Of a stretch of DNA of 7,175 bases, positions 1 to 5,561 are shown one piece after another. Position 1 is the first letter of the stretch. Every line of letters begins with the position of its first letter. Source of the DNA: Alphaproteobacteria bacterium (GTDB lineage: Bacteria > Pseudomonadota > Alphaproteobacteria > UBA6615); contig JAEPNS010000165.1 in assembly GCA_017643325.1 (NCBI GenBank), forward strand, positions 1-7,175, in the 5' to 3' direction. The translations under genes and the position numbers were made by a program. The notes beneath the pieces are model-generated. The model was not told where the DNA came from. It made no database searches and worked only from the letters and a program-made list of their open reading frames with translations.

Positions 1-305
1 TCACGTCCGCGGAAATGCTGTCCTACGAGGCGCTGGGCCTGACCGAGAAGGGTCAGGGCGAAATCGCCGTCAAGGAAGGCTGGACCTACGCCGACGGCAA
101 GCTGCCTGTAAACCGTTCCGGCGGGCTCAAGGCGAAGGGGCATCCGCTGGGTGCGACGGGCCTGTCGATGCACGCCATTGCGTCGATGCAGCTGACGGGC
201 ACCGCCGGCGATCTGCAGCTCGACAATCCGAAGCTGGGCGCTGTGTTCAACATGGGCGGCTCGGCTGTCTCGAGCTACGTCTCCATCCTCGAGCCGCTGC
301 GCTAG
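1..305 (+). CDS. Thiolase / acetyl-CoA acetyltransferase, C-terminal part (5' end outside window)
   Basis: This is the C-terminal ~100 residues of a thiolase, read in the frame whose first full codon is at base 3; the start lies outside the window. The segment NRSGGLKAKGHPLGATG is the classic thiolase block carrying the active-site histidine (codon at 141-143). It is followed by a glycine-rich end, FNMGGSAVSSYVSILE. In many degradative and biosynthetic thiolases this last region carries a catalytic cysteine (CxG); here asparagine/methionine precede the GG, as in the SCP2/lipid-transfer-type thiolase subfamily. By family knowledge it condenses or cleaves acyl-CoA with CoA. The nucleophilic cysteine would be in the missing N-terminal half, so the exact substrate cannot be assigned. 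A strong terminator follows 12 bases after the stop. Family assignment is secure; subfamily is moderately secure. Confidence 0.93.
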   Translation, partial: TSAEMLSYEALGLTEKGQGEIAVKEGWTYADGKLPVNRSGGLKAKGHPLGATGLSMHAIASMQLTGTAGDLQLDNPKLGAVFNMGGSAVSSYVSILEPLR

Positions 306-316
306 AACACGCGTCG

Positions 317-350
317 ACGGGCCGCTTCGGCAATCGAAGCGGCCCGTTTT
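317..350 (+). terminator. Rho-independent terminator after the thiolase gene
   Basis: A perfect inverted repeat pairs 317-329 with 335-347 (13 bp, core GGGCCGCTTCG / CGAAGCGGCCC) around the 5-base loop GCAAT, and ends in a short T run (347-350). It starts 12 bases past the thiolase stop codon, where an intrinsic terminator is expected. The T tract is short, so termination may be incomplete and some read-through into the next gene is possible. Confidence 0.88.
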
Positions 351-362
351 ATGTCCTTCTCC

Positions 363-367
363 AGGAG
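363..367 (+). promoter_or_regulatory. Ribosome binding site of acuI
   Basis: AGGAG lies 6 bases upstream of the ATG at 374. It is the clearest Shine-Dalgarno sequence in the window and fixes the start of the reductase gene. Confidence 0.8.
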
Positions 368-373
368 CCAGCC

Positions 374-1372
374 ATGAGCGATACCTTCAAGGCCCTCGTT
401 CTCGAACAGTCCGATGACGATTTTTCCGCGGAGTTCCAGGATCTCCGGGCCGACGACCTTCCGGACGGCGATGTAACGGTCGCGGTCGAGTACTCCACCG
501 TCAACTACAAGGACGGCCTTGTGATCAACGGTAATCTCGGTCGGCTGGTGCGCGAGTTTCCGCATGTCCCGGGAATTGATTTCGCCGGGACCGTCGAGAG
601 TTCCGAGAGTGACGCCTATGCGCCGGGCGACAAGGTGGTCCTCACCGGCTGGCGTGTTGGCGAGGTTCACTGGGGCGGTCTTGCCCAGAAGGCGCGGGTC
701 AAATCCGACTGGCTGGTTCCCTTGCCGGAAGGTCTGACGACAAGCCAGGCGATGGCTGTCGGCACGGCCGGATTCACGTCCATGCTCTGCGTGGATGCCC
801 TCGAGGCCCACGGTCTGGTTCCGGACGGTGGCGAGGTTTTGGTCACCGGCGGCGCGGGCGGTGTCGGTAGTGTTGCCATCGCGATACTCGCCAACCTCGG
901 TTACACCGTGGTTGCTTCCACGGGCCGCCGGTCGGAGGACGATTACCTGCGCGACCTGGGTGCCAGTGAAATTCTCGATCGCGCCGAACTCTCGGAAGCC
1001 GAACCGAAGCCGCTCGAGCGCGAACGTTGGGCCGGCTGCGTCGACACGGTGGCCGGAAAAACGCTGGCGACGGTGCTGGCACAGATGAAATATGGAGGGT
1101 CCGTCGCCGCGTGCGGTCTGGCTGGCGGGAACACGCTTGAGACGACGGTGCTGCCGTTCTTGCTGCGCGGCGTGAACGTGCTGGGCATCGATTCGGTCAT
1201 GCAGCCTGCGGAAAACCGTGCGCGGATCTGGCAGCGGATCGCCGATTCGTTGCCGCTGGACAAGCTCGATGCCATGACCCGGACCGCACCTCTGTCCGAC
1301 GTCCCGGACCTCGCTGCGGCAATCCTCAAGGGGCAGGTGCGTGGCCGCACCGTTATCGACGTCAACGGCTAG
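374..1372 (+). CDS. acuI: Acrylyl-CoA reductase (NADPH), AcuI/YhdH family zinc-free MDR oxidoreductase
   Basis: The 332-residue product has the full length and hallmark blocks of the AcuI/YhdH branch of medium-chain dehydrogenase/reductases: NYKDGL (44-49), PGIDFAG (66-72), GWRVGEVHWGG (92-102), GTAGFTSM (130-137), the Rossmann nucleotide loop VTGGAGGVGSVA (157-168), and ASTGR (181-185), whose arginine fits recognition of the NADPH 2'-phosphate. The zinc-ligand pattern of alcohol dehydrogenases is absent. The family reduces toxic acryloyl-CoA to propionyl-CoA in the cytoplasm, in 3-hydroxypropionate and DMSP/acrylate metabolism; related members act on other enoyl compounds, so the physiological substrate is inferred. 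The start is set by AGGAG 6 bases upstream. A thiolase lies upstream but a terminator separates them, so co-transcription is doubtful. Confidence 0.93.
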   Translation: MSDTFKALVLEQSDDDFSAEFQDLRADDLPDGDVTVAVEYSTVNYKDGLVINGNLGRLVREFPHVPGIDFAGTVESSESDAYAPGDKVVLTGWRVGEVHWGGLAQKARVKSDWLVPLPEGLTTSQAMAVGTAGFTSMLCVDALEAHGLVPDGGEVLVTGGAGGVGSVAIAILANLGYTVVASTGRRSEDDYLRDLGASEILDRAELSEAEPKPLERERWAGCVDTVAGKTLATVLAQMKYGGSVAACGLAGGNTLETTVLPFLLRGVNVLGIDSVMQPAENRARIWQRIADSLPLDKLDAMTRTAPLSDVPDLAAAILKGQVRGRTVIDVNG

Positions 1373-1421
1373 ACGGTCGGCGGAAACGCTCTCTTAATCT
1401 TCGCCGTGCTAGACCGGCGCG

Positions 1422-1721
1422 ATGGCGAAATACCGAACATCGCGGGCGATGCTGTCCGGCCGGATCGTGCTCACGGGCATCTGCTGCGTGCTGATCCTGT
1501 CGGCATGCGCAAATCCGTTTGCCGACGACATGCCCGGTTTCGACCAGCTCCTGTCCGGCGGCTGGCTGTCGCCGGATGAAGCGGCCGCCGCTCCGCCCGA
1601 GCCCTTGTACTGCTACGAGACGATCGCTGAAGAGGATTGTCATGATCGGCCGCTCGAAGGGGAAGGGCAGAGGCTCGTCGGATACGAGGGGCCGCCGCCG
1701 CCCTTGAGGATCGATCCCTAG
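1422..1721 (+). CDS. Small predicted lipoprotein of unknown function with YCY...DC motif
   Basis: The 99-residue product begins with a basic segment, then a hydrophobic stretch ending in the lipobox LSAC (residues 26-29), so Cys29 is the predicted lipidated residue of a mature ~71-residue lipoprotein. The mature part is acidic and proline-rich. It carries PLYCYETIAEEDCHDRPL (61-78), with two cysteines (64, 73) that could pair in the periplasm, and RLVGYEGPPPP near the end. I recall similar small alphaproteobacterial proteins with a YCY-T-x-DC-x-PL pattern but know of no function. No good Shine-Dalgarno precedes the ATG at 1422. An alternative ATG at 1449 would keep the whole lipobox and leave a shorter, more typical n-region, so the start is uncertain. 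Lipoprotein call is fairly secure; role unknown. Confidence 0.75.
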   Translation: MAKYRTSRAMLSGRIVLTGICCVLILSACANPFADDMPGFDQLLSGGWLSPDEAAAAPPEPLYCYETIAEEDCHDRPLEGEGQRLVGYEGPPPPLRIDP

Positions 1722-1807
1722 TCCGGTTCTGCCGACTCGGAACAAGCATCAAACTGAGGCCGGTTCCCGCGAGGGCGGGATACGGTCAGGAATGGCCGCT
1801 CCAGTGC

Positions 1808-1812
1808 GGGAG
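1808..1812 (+). promoter_or_regulatory. Ribosome binding site selecting the start at 1819
   Basis: GGGAG sits 6 bases before the ATG at 1819. The competing in-frame ATG at 1792 has an AGGA directly abutting it, too close to work as a ribosome binding site. The downstream start also gives a cleaner signal peptide. Confidence 0.55.
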
Positions 1813-1818
1813 CGCGTA

Positions 1819-2394
1819 ATGGGGATTCCGGTTGCGGCACTGATGTTGGCGGCAGCGCTTTGGTTCGCTGCCGGCGCGGCGCATGCCCGGTCGGAGGCGC
1901 CCTCGGGATATACAGACACCCTGCGCTGGTACCACGAGCAGGCGAGGGCGGGAAATCCGACAGCCCAGTTTCTGCTCGCGATCAAGTATGAAACGGGAAC
2001 CGACGTTCCTCGTGACCTCGCACGCGCAGCCGACCTGTACGAAAAGGCTGCGCGGCAGGGTCATGCGGATGCCCAGTTCAAGATCGCCACGTTCCTGGAG
2101 ACCGGTTCGGGAGTCGCGCGCGACGATGATGCAGCGCGAACATGGTACCGCGCGGCGGCTCTCAACGGGCATGCCCCGGCGCAATTCAATCTGGGTTCGA
2201 TGCTCCTGCGGCATGCGGTCGACAGCGACGCGCGGGCGGAGGGCCTGTCGTGGCTGCTGCGTTCGGCCGATGGCGGGTTGGCCCCGGCGCGCACGCTGAG
2301 CGAACGCTGGATCGCAGTCCTCCCGGAGCAGACCGTGGTACAAGCTCGTGAATTGGCGGTGATTCCGTTGACGGACGCTTCTTCCCAGCGCTAA
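1819..2394 (+). CDS. Secreted Sel1-repeat (TPR-like) protein
   Basis: Starting at 1819 the product is 191 residues. It opens with a Sec-type signal peptide ending in AHA, with predicted cleavage after residue 23, so it should be periplasmic. The body is three tandem 36-residue Sel1-like repeats at about 45-80, 81-116 and 117-152. Each opens with a GxxxAQF block; the first two have the LETG/YETG-x-x-V-x-x-D-x-x-x-A turn and an AA-x-x-G end, while the third is degenerate. Sel1 repeats are helical solenoids that usually mediate protein-protein contacts, often in envelope or stress pathways; no catalytic residues are expected. The in-frame ATG at 1792 would add nine residues (MAAPVRERV) before the signal peptide and is less likely. 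It lies between two other predicted envelope proteins, but shared function is not established. Confidence 0.85.
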   Translation: MGIPVAALMLAAALWFAAGAAHARSEAPSGYTDTLRWYHEQARAGNPTAQFLLAIKYETGTDVPRDLARAADLYEKAARQGHADAQFKIATFLETGSGVARDDDAARTWYRAAALNGHAPAQFNLGSMLLRHAVDSDARAEGLSWLLRSADGGLAPARTLSERWIAVLPEQTVVQARELAVIPLTDASSQR

Positions 2395-2470
2395 TACGCC
2401 GCGCGCAGTCGCGGGTGCGTTTGCGCTAGAGTTTCAAGGCATTGCGAATTCGAGAAATCTCCGGGGTTTC

Positions 2471-3388
2471 ATGCGCGGCATTTTCTGGCTTTTGCTTGTG
2501 GCATTGGGATGTGCCGCTGCAGTGTTTCTCGTGCTCGGTCCGACCGACGACCCGGACGATCAGCAAGCGGCCACCGATGCCATTCAGACCGATCCGCCAC
2601 CACCGCCGCCTGTCGAGCCCGTAGCTGTTCCGACGCCGGTTATACCTCCGCCTGTCGTCGAGGCGCCCGAACCGCTTCCCGCGCTGCTTGTGGACTCGTT
2701 TCCGCCCGATGCTCAGCCGAGGATGGATGACTGGCCGCGGGTCTCCGATCCGGGCGGGCATTTGGACGTCGTGGTGCTGAAGGGAAGCGGCTCGCCTGTC
2801 ACCGAAGGCAATGCCTTGCGTGCGGACGAAATCATCGTTGCGCAGGGCTGGGCGGGTGACGCCGACCTCGGCATTCGGTACCTGGACGTCCTGTTTTCCA
2901 TGTGCGGACGGTTTATCGGTCGAGCGCAAATCGATCGTGAACGTCCCGATGTCGCGAATGCAGTGCACCCCAATCTGCTGAAATCAGGATGGGTTGCGGA
3001 ACTATATGCGGGCGATCTTCCGATTTGTGCAAACCCGGAACTTATCGCTTGGGCCGTCGTACCAGGCCGACAGGCCGCGCTCGCCGCACTCGTGGGGAAA
3101 CGACGCATCGAGGTCGAGCCGCCAGTCGGCGCGCTGGCTGATCGCGTGTCGTCGCAGGTGATGGTGAACCCCTTCGACTACTGGCCCTATGAACGAGTTG
3201 GGATAAGCGTCACGGCATCCCGCGCCAACATGCGCCGATGCGGAAGCACGGACTGCGCTGTCGTCGCACAGGTCGACAGGGGCAGGTACCCGGTGGCAGT
3301 CCTGGAGCGGCGGGATGGTTGGACGCTCCTCGCATTCGAGGACCGGGTTGGCTGGCTCTTCGATGAGCTTTTCGAGACCGGCCCCTAG
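2471..3388 (+). CDS. Membrane-anchored SH3b-domain protein with proline-rich linker
   Basis: The 305-residue product has four parts. Residues 3-23 are a hydrophobic N-terminal anchor; ALGC at 11-14 is a poor lipobox, so a membrane anchor is preferred. Residues ~42-70 form a proline-rich linker with a PPPPPP run. Residues ~97-217 form an unrecognised β-rich domain containing ADEIIVAQGWAGD, FIGRAQIDRERPDV (148-161) and SGWVAEL. The C-terminus (~245-302) is a bacterial SH3-like domain: ANMRRCGSTDCAVVAQVDRG matches the SH3b NVR-x-x-P-s-x-x-x-x-v-x-x-l-x-x-G pattern, with a CGSTDC cysteine pair (257, 262) in the variable loop. DGWTLLAFEDRVGWL is the usual GW-x-x-v...GWv end. SH3b domains typically bind peptidoglycan or other envelope ligands. 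The upstream GGGG (2463-2466) is only a weak ribosome binding site. The 3' end overlaps the next gene by 26 bases. Confidence 0.82.
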   Translation: MRGIFWLLLVALGCAAAVFLVLGPTDDPDDQQAATDAIQTDPPPPPPVEPVAVPTPVIPPPVVEAPEPLPALLVDSFPPDAQPRMDDWPRVSDPGGHLDVVVLKGSGSPVTEGNALRADEIIVAQGWAGDADLGIRYLDVLFSMCGRFIGRAQIDRERPDVANAVHPNLLKSGWVAELYAGDLPICANPELIAWAVVPGRQAALAALVGKRRIEVEPPVGALADRVSSQVMVNPFDYWPYERVGISVTASRANMRRCGSTDCAVVAQVDRGRYPVAVLERRDGWTLLAFEDRVGWLFDELFETGP

Positions 3389-4706
3389 ATTTTCGCTGCT
3401 GGTCGCCGCGCTGCTGCTGTCGGCATGCGCGGGGCCGGGGCTCGAGGATTCCGGCTGGCAACGGAGTCCGCTCGCGGTCCAGGCCCCGTACCCGGAGGGC
3501 GTTCCGCATACAGACGCCCAGGGGCGGCCGCGTTTGTCCTTCGATCCGGCCCGGTCCTTTTTTCCACTCGGGTTATATCACGGCCTCACCGGCACGTTCG
3601 GTGGCGTGACGTATTCTTTCGAGACCGCCACGGACGCAGGACACAACACCGTCGTCGCCTGGGGTGCTCTCGATACCGACTCCGTGCTTGCCGCAGCCGA
3701 GCGGGCCGGGGTCCAGGTGATCATGTCGCTTCCGACAGACGAAACGGTGCGCAAGGCGCGCGATCACCCGAATGTCCTCGGCTTCGATATCGATCATGAA
3801 CCGTCGGTCGCGGAAACCGAAGCGGAGTCCCTGCTGCGCCGGGACCGCTTCCTTGTGCGACGCTCGGAAATCCGGGCGATCGATCCCGACCGGTCCGTGT
3901 TCACCGTCGATTATCCAACGGTTCGTCCGGACCGGTTCGACCTCTGGCAGCTTTGGAAAAACACCGGGGACGTGGCGTCGTTCTGGACATATCCGGTCGC
4001 CGGTGAGGACGCGGTATCGGTCGGTGGCCCCGTCGGTGTTGGAGAAACGGTCCGGTGGGCCACGGACGCGACGGCGGCGCAAAAGCCACTTTGGTTCGTC
4101 GGGCAGGCGTTCGAGTCTCCGCTGCGGGACTTCGACTGGCGCATGCCCGAGCCCCGACAACTCCGCGCGATGGCGTACGATGCCCTTGTACATGGCGCGA
4201 CCGGATTGATCTGGTTTTCCCTTGATAGTTTTGTCACGCGCGCCGGTCGGGTGATCGGCATTGCGCCGGATGCGCAGGAGCAGTACAGCCTCGAGCATCC
4301 CCACATCCGCAACGGGCAGAACCTGATGCGTGCCAGCAGTAGCCAGATCGAGGGCAGTCGACGGCTCTGGCAGGCGGTGTCCCGGTTGAACCGGGAGCTT
4401 GCCGCGCACCGTGAGATATGGCTTTCACCGACGTCGAGGCTCGACTATGACGTCGAGATCCGCGGTGCAAAAACAAGCACCGATCCGTTCCGCACACACC
4501 TCAAACGCACACGCGACGGCCTGTACCTGATCGGTGTCAATGTCGATGACAGTCCGGTCGACGTGCGTATTCGTCCGCGGTTCCCGCTCGCCGCGTTGGA
4601 GCTGCGGGCCGGAGATGCGCCGCTGTCGCTCCGGGACGGCAGGATCGTCGGGACTCTGCAGGGGTTTGCTACGTTTGTCCTGAAATTCGAACAGGCGAGT
4701 TCCTGA
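3363..4706 (+). CDS. Lipoprotein with glycoside-hydrolase-like TIM barrel and C-terminal β-domain
   Basis: Starting at 3363 the product is 447 residues, with a signal peptide ending in lipobox LSAC (Cys22). Eight strand-like blocks can be read in order: FFPLGLYHG (~66-74), NTVVAWG (95-101), VQVIMSL (117-123), VLGFDIDHEP (138-147), SVFTVDY (178-184), VASFWTYPV (204-212), KPLWFVGQAFE (241-251) and GLIWFSLDS (281-289). Helical stretches separate them and a β-rich tail follows (~385-447). This fits a TIM barrel of glycoside hydrolase clan GH-A type. Glu146 (after strand 4, in HEP where NEP is usual) and Glu251 (end of strand 7) sit where the acid/base and nucleophile are expected. Fold and catalytic pair are inferred; family and substrate are not recognised. 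An upstream in-frame ATG at 3315 would put 16 unsuitable residues before the signal peptide. The start overlaps the preceding gene by 26 bases, suggesting translational coupling. Confidence 0.8.
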   Translation: MSFSRPAPRFSLLVAALLLSACAGPGLEDSGWQRSPLAVQAPYPEGVPHTDAQGRPRLSFDPARSFFPLGLYHGLTGTFGGVTYSFETATDAGHNTVVAWGALDTDSVLAAAERAGVQVIMSLPTDETVRKARDHPNVLGFDIDHEPSVAETEAESLLRRDRFLVRRSEIRAIDPDRSVFTVDYPTVRPDRFDLWQLWKNTGDVASFWTYPVAGEDAVSVGGPVGVGETVRWATDATAAQKPLWFVGQAFESPLRDFDWRMPEPRQLRAMAYDALVHGATGLIWFSLDSFVTRAGRVIGIAPDAQEQYSLEHPHIRNGQNLMRASSSQIEGSRRLWQAVSRLNRELAAHREIWLSPTSRLDYDVEIRGAKTSTDPFRTHLKRTRDGLYLIGVNVDDSPVDVRIRPRFPLAALELRAGDAPLSLRDGRIVGTLQGFATFVLKFEQASS

Positions 4707-4709
4707 CGC

Positions 4710-5561
4710 ATGGACATGGCTGAAGAAAAGCACCAGCCGGCCCCCCGGACGGGTGCGCGTGTGCTGGCAGTGCACGCGTTTGCTGTTTTGCTGGTCTTTG
4801 CCTTCGTAAATACGTTTGCGATCTGGCGGGCGTTTGGCGAAATTTTCGGACAGACCGCGCGCGATGCGCTGCCGTGGATCGCCATGTTCCTGCTCGCACT
4901 TGTCCTGGCGTTCGCCGTGCTCCGGAGAAAGTCTGTGGCACAGGCGTCCTGGTTCTTGCTGGCGGGCGCGATCGGTCTTGCCGCGATCGGCCTCTCCATC
5001 ACCGACCCCGCATTTCCGTCCAAACGTATCCACGTGCCGCAGTATTTCATGCTGGCGGTTGTTGTCTGGGTGGCTTTGCCCGCACGACTGCGCACATGGA
5101 CCACTCCCCTGTTCACGCTGTTGGCCGCTGCGCTTTACGGGGTCCACGATGAGTTCCTGCAGGGATTGCATTCGCGACGGACCTTCGGGTTGCGCGATAT
5201 GACCGTGAACCTCTGCGGGGCGGCGAGCGGCACGCTGGTCATGCTCGCTTTCCTGCGCGGGACACGGGTTGAAGCAGGTGTAAACAGCACGGGCTCGTTC
5301 CCGGTGACAGCCATGGTTGCACTGGCAGCGGCAGTGGCCGGTGCAATTCTGATGGCTTGGGCGGCCACCGGCTTTCGCAATGACCTGCTTCCATATTGGA
5401 CAGCGCTTCCGGTGGTGGTCGGCGGGTTTTGGCTCATGCTCGAGGCCGAGCGAATGCCGAACCCCGGTGACCAGTATGCACTTCGGGCACTGGCGGCGAT
5501 CTGTACCGCATTCCTTCTCTATCCGGTTCTGACCGATGTCGCGCATCTGGATTTTGCTTAG
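4710..5561 (+). CDS. VanZ-like integral membrane protein with C-terminal extension
   Basis: The 283-residue product is strongly hydrophobic, with about eight or nine membrane segments (approximately 17-39, 54-71, 79-96, 108-125, 131-144, 164-183, 198-219, 228-245, 256-275). The middle carries the VanZ-like signature: KRIHVPQYFML (105-115), LYGVHDEFLQGLHSRRTFGLRD (142-163) with the conserved E148 and Q151, and DMTVNLCGAASG (163-174). VanZ proteins are named after a teicoplanin-resistance accessory, but most chromosomal members have no established biochemical role; an envelope-linked role is inferred. Typical VanZ domains end near residue 183 here; the remaining ~100 residues add about three helices. 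The start is 3 bases after the upstream stop, with a weak AGGCGAG about 10 bases before the ATG; an in-frame ATG two codons later is an alternative. Confidence 0.82.
   Translation: MDMAEEKHQPAPRTGARVLAVHAFAVLLVFAFVNTFAIWRAFGEIFGQTARDALPWIAMFLLALVLAFAVLRRKSVAQASWFLLAGAIGLAAIGLSITDPAFPSKRIHVPQYFMLAVVVWVALPARLRTWTTPLFTLLAAALYGVHDEFLQGLHSRRTFGLRDMTVNLCGAASGTLVMLAFLRGTRVEAGVNSTGSFPVTAMVALAAAVAGAILMAWAATGFRNDLLPYWTALPVVVGGFWLMLEAERMPNPGDQYALRALAAICTAFLLYPVLTDVAHLDFA

Noticed and set aside
302..811. Minus-strand open frame of 169 codons overlapping acuI
   Set aside because: acuI is unambiguous on the plus strand, and the minus frame also runs through the terminator hairpin; no domain is visible.
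1760..1785. Interrupted inverted repeat (CCG-CCCGC / GCGGG-CGG) before the Sel1-repeat gene
   Set aside because: The core stem is only 5 bp with no T run, so it is not a terminator, and such small hairpins are frequent in GC-rich DNA.
2594..2680. Proline-codon-rich, repeat-like stretch
   Set aside because: It encodes the proline-rich linker of the SH3b protein; codons vary, so it is not a simple nucleotide repeat or phase-variation tract.
3315..3362. Upstream in-frame start for the TIM-barrel lipoprotein
   Set aside because: It would add 16 polar residues ahead of a complete signal peptide and lipobox and deepen the overlap with the SH3b gene.
3417..3430. 14-base identity (CTGTCGGCATGCGC) between 1497-1510 and 3417-3430
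   Set aside because: Both copies encode the lipobox LSACA of two lipoproteins; shared codon preference explains the match, so it is not a repeat element.
3573..4409. Minus-strand open frame of 278 codons
   Set aside because: It is antisense to the TIM-barrel lipoprotein gene and shows no motifs, signal or ribosome binding site.
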